Below, in pieces: positions 1 through 6,029 of a DNA stretch of 8,223 nt (its first letter is position 1; each line of letters begins with the position of its first letter). The notes below the pieces were generated by a model. The model saw nothing but the letters and a program-made list of their open reading frames with translations. It was not told the origin of the DNA and made no database searches. The translations under genes were made by a program, and so were the position numbers. Origin of the DNA: an uncultured Actinoplanes sp. (lineage in GTDB: Bacteria > Actinomycetota > Actinomycetes > Mycobacteriales > Micromonosporaceae); NCBI GenBank assembly GCA_934667465.1, contig CAKUMG010000212.1, forward strand, positions 1 to 8,223. Reading direction: 5' to 3'.

Positions 1-12
1 CCCTCTTGTTCG

Positions 13-26
13 CTACCCGCGAGTAG
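13..26. promoter_or_regulatory. Near-palindromic operator-like site upstream of the DUF6230 gene
   Basis: CTACCCGCGAGTAG pairs at 6 of 7 symmetric positions; only C17/A22 fails. It lies about 70 bases before the TTG start of the DUF6230 gene. A related half-like sequence, GTTACCGGCGG, follows at 45-55. A dyad of this size in the upstream region of an operon suits a dimeric repressor such as a TetR-type protein. No regulator gene is present in the window, so the role is inferred from position and symmetry only. Confidence 0.3.
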
Positions 27-98
27 GAGCAACATTTCCCGCACGTTACCGGCGGCCGCATCGATCGGCCCCCACTCCGTGTGCTCTAGGAGGAACCG

Positions 99-725
99 TT
101 GAAGGATCCGCAGAGCGATCCCGCGTACGGTCGCACCAACTGGCGCCGCTTCGCCGTCTGCGCCGTCGTGCCCGGCGTCGTGGCCGGCGCCCTGATCGCC
201 GGGATGGCCAACGGGGCGCTCGCCGCCTCGTTCGCGGTCTCCGGCCAGTCGTTCAAGATCTCGGCCGACAGGCTCGACGGCACCGGCTTCGCCCAGTACG
301 GCGGCACGGTCGAGAAGGCCGACGGCACCGCGATCCCGGTCGCCGTCTCGGGCATCGCCAACGCGTCGCTGACCAACCTGTGCCAGTCGGTCAAGATCCC
401 CGGCGCCCCGATCAGCCTCACGATCCGCGCGGGCCGCGACGCCGGCAAGCCCGCCAAGGCCACCGACCTGATGATCGGCGTCAGCGAGCTCAGCGGCGAC
501 GCCACGTTCACCGACATCAACATCGGCCAGGACGCCTCGACGCTGCGCAAGGGCGGCAAGGACGCCCAGGGCGACCCGGGCATGTTCGGCCAGGAGGCGA
601 CCAGCGTCAAGATCGACGGGCTGCGCCAGACGGCCGTCTCCACCACGGCGGGCACCTTCACCCTCAACGGCCTCAACCTCAAGGTCAACGTCGCACCGGG
701 CGGGGCGCCGCCGGAATGCTTCTGA
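99..725 (+). CDS. Secreted DUF6230 family protein
   Basis: This 208-residue protein looks like the DUF6230 family, often labelled 'cholesterol esterase' in actinomycete databases without, to my knowledge, experimental support. No catalytic motif is visible. The start is TTG at 99, chosen because AGGAGGA (88-94) sits at good spacing just before it. Residues 16-17 are RR, followed by a hydrophobic segment (about 18-42) ending in ALA|AS, which looks like a Sec (possibly Tat) signal peptide or N-terminal anchor with cleavage near residue 42. The remaining 165 residues are polar, rich in short beta-prone stretches, and contain two Cys (one near residue 124, one penultimate), so an exported beta-rich domain is likely. 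The gene is followed, after a strong hairpin, by a DUF6114 gene on the same strand. Such pairs recur in actinomycetes, which suggests a joint cell-envelope role. The family call is from remembered sequence character; biochemical function is unknown. Confidence 0.8.
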   Translation: MKDPQSDPAYGRTNWRRFAVCAVVPGVVAGALIAGMANGALAASFAVSGQSFKISADRLDGTGFAQYGGTVEKADGTAIPVAVSGIANASLTNLCQSVKIPGAPISLTIRAGRDAGKPAKATDLMIGVSELSGDATFTDINIGQDASTLRKGGKDAQGDPGMFGQEATSVKIDGLRQTAVSTTAGTFTLNGLNLKVNVAPGGAPPECF

Positions 726-732
726 CCTGACT

Positions 733-769
733 CGCCGGGCCCGCGGTCTGCACCGCCGCGGGCCCGGCG
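733..769 (+). terminator. Perfect 14-bp intercistronic hairpin
   Basis: The arms 733-746 (CGCCGGGCCCGCGG) and 756-769 are exact reverse complements around a 9-base loop. The structure begins eight bases after the DUF6230 stop codon and ends 26 bases before the DUF6114 GTG start. No U-tract follows, which is common for actinomycete terminators. It may terminate part of the transcription and so set the ratio of the two proteins, or protect the 3' end of a processed upstream mRNA. Confidence 0.6.
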
Positions 770-794
770 GCACATCCCGCGATGGAGAGGGCAC

Positions 795-2399
795 GTGGCA
801 CCGACATTCACCCGGGCGGCCTTCCGCCGCTGGCGGCGCACCCGGCCGTTCTGGGGCGGACTGCTCCTCGTCCTCGCCGGCCTCGAACTGTTCCTCAGCG
901 CCAACCAGAGCCTCGGCGACCTGGAGGTGCACGTCGGGCCGGAGGGCTTCCTGTCCTACGTGCTCCCGCTCGTGCTGCTGCTCTGCGGGCTGCTCGTCTG
1001 GGCCACGCCCGGGCAGCGGCTGTTCTACGGGGTGCTCGCGCTGCTGACGGCGGTCTACTCGCTGATCGGCCTCAACTTCGGCGGCTTCCTGATCGGCATG
1101 CTCCTCGGCATCGTCGGCGGGGCGCTCACGCTCGCCTGGACCCGCCCCCGCCTGCCCGCCGCCCCCGCACCACCCCGGCCTGCCCCCGCGGTGTCCAAAC
1201 CCGGCATCGTCCCGGGTTTCCGTGACGACGACACGGTGCCCTTCCCCGCGATCACCGACGAGGACCCTTCCCCTTCGGCCGGCCCGGACACCCACCCGCC
1301 CCGCTCGAGCGACGGCCCGCCCCTGCCGTCCAGGTCGTTTGACGGCCCGCCCCTGCCGCCCAGGCCGGTCGACGACCCGCCACCGCGCTCCGGGCCGGCC
1401 GACGACCCGCCACCGCCCCACCCCGGCGGCGTGCATCGCGCCCTGGTCATCACGCTGGTCCCGCTGCTCCTCGGCGCATTCGTGGTGGCCGGAGGACGCT
1501 CCCCCGCCCGCGCCGACAACGAGTGCCCCGAAGGCCTGCCGTCCCGCAGCACGAGCGCGGCACCCGTCACCGCCCGCGCCGTTCCGCCTTCCGCCGGCAC
1601 CGCTGCCCGCCCTGCCCCCTCCAGCACCACCCGGCCCGTTCCGTCCCCCTCGAGCACCGCCGCCCGTCCCGCGAAGAGCAACCCGTCCCCCGCACCGCCT
1701 CGTGGAAGCGCTTCCCCGTCAGCGCCGTCACGAGAACCGTCCCCGTCGTCTTCCTCGCCCTCGTCCTCCCCCACGGACGAGAACGGTGAGGAGGGCGACG
1801 GGGACGCCACCGCCGACCCGTCCCCCAGCACGTCGCCCGCGCCGCCCCGGGACAGCGCTTCCCCGAGCGCGCCCACCCCCGCACCATCTCGAGACAGCGC
1901 TTCCCCGAGCGCGGCTCCCACCCCCTCCTCCGGCGCGGACGTGATCCCGTGCCTCGGCCCCCGCGTGGTGAAGGAAGCGACAGCCGACGGCATCCCCCCG
2001 GTCGCCGTCCGCCCCGGGCTGCTGGAAACCGCTTCCCTGACCATGTACGACTCCACGTACGAGGGCGTCGCCCCGCTGACCACGACCCGGGGCAGCATGC
2101 AGGCGCTCGAGTTCCGGATGAACCGGGCCGTGAACAAGCCGTTCTCACTGACGATCCCCGAGCGGGGCGGCCGCACCACGCTGATCGAGAGCGACGAGCT
2201 GACCATCGAGGGCAACGTCCGGTTCTACACACCCCGCTTCGAGGGCAAGCTCTTCGGCCTGATCCCGGTCGTCTTCACCCCGGACCAGCCCCCGCCGCTC
2301 ACCCTCCCGGTCCTGTGGTTCACCGACGTCACGATCGACCTCGCCTTCGTCCGCAGCGACGTCCTCACCGCTGATCCCCTGGACCTCTCCGAGAAGTGA
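795..2399 (+). CDS. DUF6114 multi-domain membrane protein with Pro/Ser-rich linkers
   Basis: The 534-residue protein starts at GTG 795, with GGAGAGGG (784-791) before it. Residues 1-120 form the DUF6114 region: a basic N-terminus (RRWRRTRPFW) and about four hydrophobic helices (roughly 18-36, 53-71, 76-95 and 97-115). A Pro-rich stretch with DGPPLP-like repeats follows (about 120-212). A further hydrophobic segment (about 216-234, HRALVITLVPLLLG) ends in an ARA|DN sequence resembling a signal-peptidase site. Then comes a long Ser/Pro/Thr-rich linker (about 245-375) and a compact C-terminal domain (about 378-534) rich in beta-prone stretches, starting near IPCLGPRV. The linker probably spans peptidoglycan and presents the last domain outside the membrane. 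The gene probably forms one unit with the preceding DUF6230 gene. No enzymatic motif is seen and function is unknown. The family call is fairly firm; topology is inferred. Confidence 0.78.
   Translation: MAPTFTRAAFRRWRRTRPFWGGLLLVLAGLELFLSANQSLGDLEVHVGPEGFLSYVLPLVLLLCGLLVWATPGQRLFYGVLALLTAVYSLIGLNFGGFLIGMLLGIVGGALTLAWTRPRLPAAPAPPRPAPAVSKPGIVPGFRDDDTVPFPAITDEDPSPSAGPDTHPPRSSDGPPLPSRSFDGPPLPPRPVDDPPPRSGPADDPPPPHPGGVHRALVITLVPLLLGAFVVAGGRSPARADNECPEGLPSRSTSAAPVTARAVPPSAGTAARPAPSSTTRPVPSPSSTAARPAKSNPSPAPPRGSASPSAPSREPSPSSSSPSSSPTDENGEEGDGDATADPSPSTSPAPPRDSASPSAPTPAPSRDSASPSAAPTPSSGADVIPCLGPRVVKEATADGIPPVAVRPGLLETASLTMYDSTYEGVAPLTTTRGSMQALEFRMNRAVNKPFSLTIPERGGRTTLIESDELTIEGNVRFYTPRFEGKLFGLIPVVFTPDQPPPLTLPVLWFTDVTIDLAFVRSDVLTADPLDLSEK
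1311..1358 (+). repeat. 30-bp-period repeat coding for DGPPLP motifs
   Basis: An 18-base stretch beginning GACGGCCCGCCCCTGCCG occurs at 1311-1328 and again at 1341-1358. It encodes DGPPLP twice in the first Pro-rich linker of the DUF6114 protein, followed by two looser DDPPP units. It looks like an internal duplication that lengthens a flexible cytoplasmic or envelope linker. Confidence 0.7.
1851..1913 (+). repeat. 21-bp exact direct repeat, period 42, in the Ser/Pro linker
   Basis: The same 21 bases, beginning GACAGCGCTTCCCCG, occur at 1851-1871 and 1893-1913 and encode DSASPSA each time. A looser relative lies near 1704-1725 (GSASPSA), where GGAAGCGCTTCC is a perfect 12-bp palindrome. The period of 42 keeps the frame, so copy-number change would only alter linker length. 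Confidence 0.75.
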
Positions 2400-2477
2400 G
2401 GCGACCGTCTCCCTGGCGCCGCCCGCAGCGACTCGACCTCCCCGGCCCCGGTGGCCGCCTCGGCCGGTGCGTGCGGA

Positions 2478-2801
2478 TCAGGACGGTGTCAGGAACCAGC
2501 CGGTGAGCAGGGCGGCGGCGGTGAGCAGGACACCCGCGGCCATCGCAGGGGTCCGGATCGGGCGCCCCGCGAACAGGCCCACGAAGCCGGTGAGCATGCC
2601 CAGGAAAGCCAGCGCCCCGGGCACCGCGCGGGACCAGTCCGGCCCGGCGACGGGACACGTCGCCTGACCGGCCGGGCCGAAGCAGGCGTCCGACGTGAGC
2701 GAGGCCGCCGAGATGATCGTGTAGCCGGCGAGGCAGAAGATCACGCCGAACACGGCCACGGAGGCGACCACCGCGCCGGGACCCCCGTACCGCGATGTCA
2801 T
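2478..2801 (-). CDS. Small three-helix membrane protein, unknown function
   Basis: This 107-residue protein has three clear hydrophobic segments (about 11-33, 59-79 and 84-104). The loop between the first two carries Cys40 and Cys49, which could form a disulphide if that loop is outside the cell. The C-terminus is very short (TPS). The ATG at 2801 is the natural start because it puts MTSRYGGPG directly before the first helix, but no convincing ribosome binding site precedes it. The gene converges on the DUF6114 gene and diverges from the PLP enzyme gene. I do not recognise a named family; it may be a lineage-specific membrane protein. Confidence 0.7.
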   Translation of the reverse strand: MTSRYGGPGAVVASVAVFGVIFCLAGYTIISAASLTSDACFGPAGQATCPVAGPDWSRAVPGALAFLGMLTGFVGLFAGRPIRTPAMAAGVLLTAAALLTGWFLTPS

Positions 2802-2940
2802 CTCGTGCAGTCAACCCGATGCGGCGCGTCGCCGGGCTCGAATGACACTCTGTCCAGGCCACCCACCCGGCACGCCGGACCCACCGCACCACCCGCCCGT
2901 GAGGCCGGACTCGGCACGCCGCCGCCACCTGGAGACGGCG

Positions 2941-2960
2941 GGGCCGGCCCGGCACGTGCC
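2941..2960. promoter_or_regulatory. Two abutting perfect 10-bp palindromes before the PLP enzyme gene
   Basis: GGGCCGGCCC (2941-2950) and GGCACGTGCC (2951-2960) are each perfectly self-complementary and directly adjacent. They lie 18-37 bases before the ATG at 2978, in the 5' leader or core promoter of the gene. The second contains CACGTG. They could bind a regulator or form hairpins near the ribosome binding site. GC-rich DNA produces such palindromes by chance fairly often, so a role is only suggested. Confidence 0.3.
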
Positions 2961-2977
2961 ACGACTCTGGAGCAGCC

Positions 2978-4324
2978 ATGACGACCGTCCACGAGCCCCG
3001 CACCCCGTACCTGCTGCTCGACCGCGCCACCGCCGAGGCCAACATCGCCCGGCTCCGCGACCGGATCGCCGCGCTCGGCCCGGTGCTGCGCCCGCATCTC
3101 AAGACCACGAAGTCCGTGGACGTGGCCCGCCTGATCTTCGGGGACACACCGGGCCCGATCACCGTCTCCACGCTCGCCGAGGCGGAGGCGTTCGCGGACG
3201 CGGGCTACACCGACATCCTGTACGCGGTCGGGATCGCGCCCGGCAAGCTCGCCGCCGTGACGGCTCTGCACGCGCGCGGCGTCCGGCTCACCGTGCTGCT
3301 CGACAGCGTCGCCCAGGCCGAAGCCGTCGCCCGCGCGTCGCGGGAGTCCGGCCTCGCGATCCCCGCCCTGATCGAGATCGACTGCGACGGCCACCGCGGC
3401 GGCCTGCTCCCCGACAGCGACGAGCTGCTCCAGGTCGCCGCCGCCCTCGAAGGCCACCCCCCGACCGACGCGAGCAACAAGGCCGGCCCGGGCGAAGAGA
3501 CCGGCGCGGGCAAAGAGACCGGCCCGGACAAAGAGACCGGCCCGGGCAAAGAGACCGGCGCGGGCAAAGAGGCCACAGCGGGCGAAGAGGCCACAACGGG
3601 CGAAGAGGCCAGCCCGAGCGATGAGGCCGGCGCGGGCGACGAGGCCGGCGCGGGCAGTACGACCGGCGGCACCCTGGCGGGAGTGATGGTCCACGCGGGC
3701 GAGTCCTACTACGCCCGCGGCGTCCCCGAACTGGAAGCCGCCGCCGAGAACGAGCGCGCCACCGTCGTGGCCGCCGCCGAACGCCTCCGCGCCGCCGGCC
3801 ACCCGTGCCCGGTCGTCAGCGCCGGCTCCACTCCGACCGCGCACTTCGCCCGCGACCTGAGCGGCGTCACCGAGGTCCGGGCCGGCAACTACGTGCTGTT
3901 CGACCTGGTGATGGCGGGCATCGGCGTGTGCACCCCCGCCGACCTGGCCGCGGCCGTCGTCGTCACGGTCATCGGGCACCGGCCGGAGCGCGGCTGGATC
4001 ATGACGGACGGCGGGTGGATGGCGACGTCCCGGGACCGGGGCACCGCCGTGCAGGACGTCGACCAGGGCTACGGCCTCGTCACGGCCCTGGACGGCACGC
4101 CGTACGCGGATTTGATCATGACGGGGGCCTCGCAGGAGCACGGCACGCTCGCGGTGCGCGACGGGAGCCCGTACGAGCTGCCTGATCTGCCCGTCGGCAC
4201 CCGCCTGAGAATCCTGCCGAACCATGCCTGCGCGACCACCGCCCAGCACGACGGCTACCACGTCCGCGCGGCCCCGGGCGCCGACAACCTCGACGCCTGG
4301 TGGCCGCGCATCCACGGCTGGTAA
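2978..4324 (+). CDS. PLP-dependent D-serine dehydratase / D-threonine aldolase-like enzyme with a repeat insertion
   Basis: The 448-residue protein belongs to the fold-type III PLP enzymes with an alanine-racemase-like N-terminal barrel and a D-serine-dehydratase-like C-terminal domain. Such enzymes act on D-amino acids (D-serine dehydration or D-3-hydroxyamino acid cleavage) in the cytoplasm. The start ATG follows GGAG at 2969-2972. The motif RPHLKTTKS carries the expected PLP lysine, Lys42. IEIDCDGHRGG (about 132-142), VMVHAGESYY (about 237-246) and VSAGSTPT fit barrel strands that hold PLP. His416 and Cys418 in NHACATTAQH match the metal-binding pair of the family. Residues about 164-229 are an extra segment of Gly/Glu/Lys-rich hexapeptides, encoded by an 18-bp tandem repeat, inserted after the helix LLQVAAALEG and before the next strand. 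Without it the length is near 385, usual for the family. All key residues are present, so the enzyme is probably active. The exact substrate cannot be read from sequence. Confidence 0.88.
   Translation: MTTVHEPRTPYLLLDRATAEANIARLRDRIAALGPVLRPHLKTTKSVDVARLIFGDTPGPITVSTLAEAEAFADAGYTDILYAVGIAPGKLAAVTALHARGVRLTVLLDSVAQAEAVARASRESGLAIPALIEIDCDGHRGGLLPDSDELLQVAAALEGHPPTDASNKAGPGEETGAGKETGPDKETGPGKETGAGKEATAGEEATTGEEASPSDEAGAGDEAGAGSTTGGTLAGVMVHAGESYYARGVPELEAAAENERATVVAAAERLRAAGHPCPVVSAGSTPTAHFARDLSGVTEVRAGNYVLFDLVMAGIGVCTPADLAAAVVVTVIGHRPERGWIMTDGGWMATSRDRGTAVQDVDQGYGLVTALDGTPYADLIMTGASQEHGTLAVRDGSPYELPDLPVGTRLRILPNHACATTAQHDGYHVRAAPGADNLDAWWPRIHGW
3467..3664 (+). repeat. 18-bp coding minisatellite inside the PLP enzyme gene
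   Basis: From 3485 to 3664 there are ten consecutive 18-base units, consensus GGCSCGGGCRAAGAGRCC, with another degenerate unit at 3467-3484. Each encodes a hexapeptide of the form G-(A/P)-G-(K/E)-E-(T/A). Units three to five (3521-3574) are the most alike, and the outer ones have drifted (for example AGCCCGAGCGATGAGGCC at 3611-3628). The period is a multiple of three, so copy-number change keeps the frame. It encodes a charged, probably disordered surface loop. Confidence 0.92.
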
Positions 4325-4407
4325 AGCTCAGCGAAGCGCGGGTGGAGCCCGGCGAAGCGCCGGTGTGGCCCGGCGAAGCGCTGGTCAAGCCCGCGAAGCG
4401 CTGACGA
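4325..4407. repeat. Four 21-bp hairpin-forming tandem repeats between convergent genes
   Basis: Units lie at 4325-4345, 4346-4366, 4367-4387 and 4388-4407 (the last lacks one base). All share GCGAAGCGC. Unit 2 contains CCGGCG-AAG-CGCCGG (4349-4363), a perfect 6-bp stem with a three-base loop. Unit 3 has the same with one G-T pair (4370-4384). The outer units keep only the inner GCG-AAG-CGC. The array starts on the base after the PLP gene's TAA and ends ten bases before the stop of the convergent hydrolase gene, filling the whole gap. It may act as a two-way terminator or 3' mRNA stabiliser. Confidence 0.85.
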
Positions 4408-4416
4408 GACCGAGCG

Positions 4417-5957
4417 TCAGAACCGCGAGGGGTGCGGCAGCGTCCCCGGCAGCGACATCGTCCCGCCCGACAACGCCCGAGCGGCCGAACCGTGAGCGTA
4501 GAGCCGCCCACCGAAGCGCAACCACTCGATCGCCCCGTCGCGCCCGCGCAGGAACGTCGCCCGGAAGTGGGCGTCGCTGCCGTCCGGGTTGAGCACGAGC
4601 ACGTAGTCCTTGCGGTAGAACGCGAACCGCAACACGTCCTCCCCACCGAGCCGGACCAGCAGCCCGCCGTCGTCCGGCGTCAGGTCGAAGGTCTGCGAGC
4701 CCTACTCGCCGGCGAAGCCGATCTGCCGCGCGGTGTAGGCGCCCGCGTACGCGTCCAGCTGCGCCGCCGGCAGCGGCCGCGGCACGGCCCGCGGGTTGTG
4801 CAGCCCGGTGAGCTGGGTGAGCGCCCAGTCCGAGGCGAACAGCTCGGTCGTCAGCGCCGACCCGGTCAGCGAGTTGGTCAGGACGGTCAGCGCCACGTCG
4901 TGCGACGGGACGACGAAGAACCCGGAGTGCTGGCCGTCCCAGTCGCCGCCGTGCTGCAGCACCCGCGGCCCCTCCTGCGTCTGCCGGATCATCCAGCTCA
5001 CCCCGAACCCGTCGATCTCGACGTAGGGCGTGCCGCCCGGCCCGGGCCTCGACCGCATCGCGCGCAGCGACCGCTCGGTCAGCAGCGGACGCCCGTCGCC
5101 GAGGTGGAAACGGGCCCAGCGCAGCTGGTCACGGGCGCTGGAGATGAGCCCGCCCGCGGGGTTGATGCCGCGCGGGATCCGCCACAGCTCAGGCCGCGGC
5201 GTCTGCGTGCCCGGCGTCGTGATGTGCTCGTGCGGCACCGCCCACGAGACGCCGGGCAGGTCGTCCAGCGAGAATGCCGAGTGCCGCAGCCCGAGCGGCC
5301 GCAAGAGCGACGAGTCGATTGCCCGCTCGTACGTTGTCCGCGCCGCGACCTCGATCAGGCGCCCCGACAGGGACAGGGCGGCGCTGTTGTACGAGAACGC
5401 CCGGCCCGGTGGCGTGAGCTGCGGCAGCCGGGACATCTCGGCGACGTAGCGCGCCAGGGCGTCGTCGCCGTCGCCGGTGTCCAGGAAGAAGTCGCCGAGC
5501 CAGCCGGCGCTGTGATCGAGCAGCTGCCGTACGGTGACCCGGGCCGACGCGGCCTCGTCGGCCGTCCGGAAGCCGGGCAGGTAGTGCCGGACCCGCCGAT
5601 CCAGGTCCAGTCTGCCGCGCTCCACCAGGCGCATGACGGCCGTACCCGTGAAGGTCTTGGTCGTCGACGCGACCCGGAAGACGGTGTCGCCGTCGACCGG
5701 CACCGGGTTCGTGACGTCGGTGACGCCGAACCCGCGGACGTAGTCGGTGCCGCGGTACCGTATCCCGAGCGCGACGCCGGGGACGCGGTAGAACTCCATC
5801 AGCTCCCGGGTCTTCTCCTCCACCGCCCGCACCGCGGACGGCACCCGGCCGGCGGAACGGGAGGTGGCGAGCGCGGGCGCCCCGCTCACCAGGGGGCGGC
5901 GGCAGCGGCCGCGGCGGTGGAACGCAGGACGGTGCGGCGGGACACGTGCTGGGACAT
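4417..5957 (-). pseudogene. Tat-exported serine hydrolase (beta-lactamase family), frameshifted and with an in-frame amber
   Basis: The core is a Beta-lactamase (PF00144) family serine hydrolase. In the repaired protein of about 512 residues, S98-T-T-K101 is the SxxK motif, Y190-N-S sits at the usual YxN position with Ser in place of Asn, and LQHGGDWDG supplies the HxG-type third motif. The best start is ATG 5957, giving MSQHVSRRTVLRS then a poly-Ala stretch, a good twin-arginine signal. That frame stops after 23 residues; the mature domain continues one frame over. One extra base in the G run at 5892-5896 (plus strand) would join them. The catalytic part then runs to TAG at 4702-4704. Beyond it the same frame stays open to 4417 and encodes a typical C-terminal domain (FAFYRKDYVLVLNPDG, IEWLRFGGRLY). 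Two lesions suggest a decayed gene; assembly error is the alternative. A cytoplasmic product starting at GTG 5889 is possible but would lack the export signal. Confidence 0.75.
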
Positions 5958-6000
5958 GGTGGACCCCCAGTGATCGCGGCGACAACGACGCGTGCCGCCT

Positions 6001-6024
6001 CACTGTAATGGACCGGTCACAGTG
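6001..6024. promoter_or_regulatory. Inverted repeat in the leader of the serine hydrolase gene
   Basis: CACTGT (6001-6006) and ACAGTG (6019-6024) are inverted copies separated by 12 bases, and a perfect 8-bp palindrome, GACCGGTC, lies at 6011-6018 between them (the two dyads are off-centre by two bases). The element fills much of the 72-base gap between the hypothetical gene at 6030 and the hydrolase start at 5957, so it could be an operator or a weak terminator for the upstream gene. No clear -35/-10 pair was found beside it. Confidence 0.25.
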
Positions 6025-6029
6025 GAACC

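Noticed and set aside
1055..2215. Minus-strand open frame over the DUF6114 gene
   Set aside because: It is Gly/Arg/Ala-rich antisense of the Pro/Ser linker; the plus strand has the start site, membrane helices and family match.
2442..2467. Weak hairpin between the convergent DUF6114 and small membrane protein genes
   Set aside because: A 6-bp CCGGCC/GGCCGG stem with a 14-base loop, or a 5-bp inner stem, is expected by chance in this GC content. Apart from it, nothing of note is seen in the 2400-2477 gap.
2809..2814. TTGACT on the minus strand as a -35 box for the small membrane protein
   Set aside because: It lies only seven bases before the ATG, leaving no room for a -10 box and transcription start.
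2802..2940. Promoters in the divergent spacer between the membrane protein and PLP enzyme genes
   Set aside because: No -35/-10 pair with acceptable spacing was found on either strand. CCGCCG/CGGCGG arms near 2920-2940 could pair but are ordinary for this composition.
2798..4315. Long minus-strand open frame over the PLP enzyme gene, with ARAGLFARAGLF-like repeats
   Set aside because: It is the antisense of the 18-bp repeat and of a well-supported plus-strand enzyme. Absence of stops is expected in GC-rich DNA, and the product is low-complexity with no recognisable domain.
4417..4635. A separate small gene starting at GTG 4635
   Set aside because: The frame is continuous with the upstream hydrolase through a single TAG, its content is the tail of that protein family, and no ribosome binding site precedes the GTG.
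4432..5973. Plus-strand open frame of 513 codons opposite the serine hydrolase
   Set aside because: The minus strand carries the SxxK and HGG motifs and a Tat signal. The plus-strand product is Arg/Pro/Gln-rich noise typical of antisense to GC-rich coding sequence.
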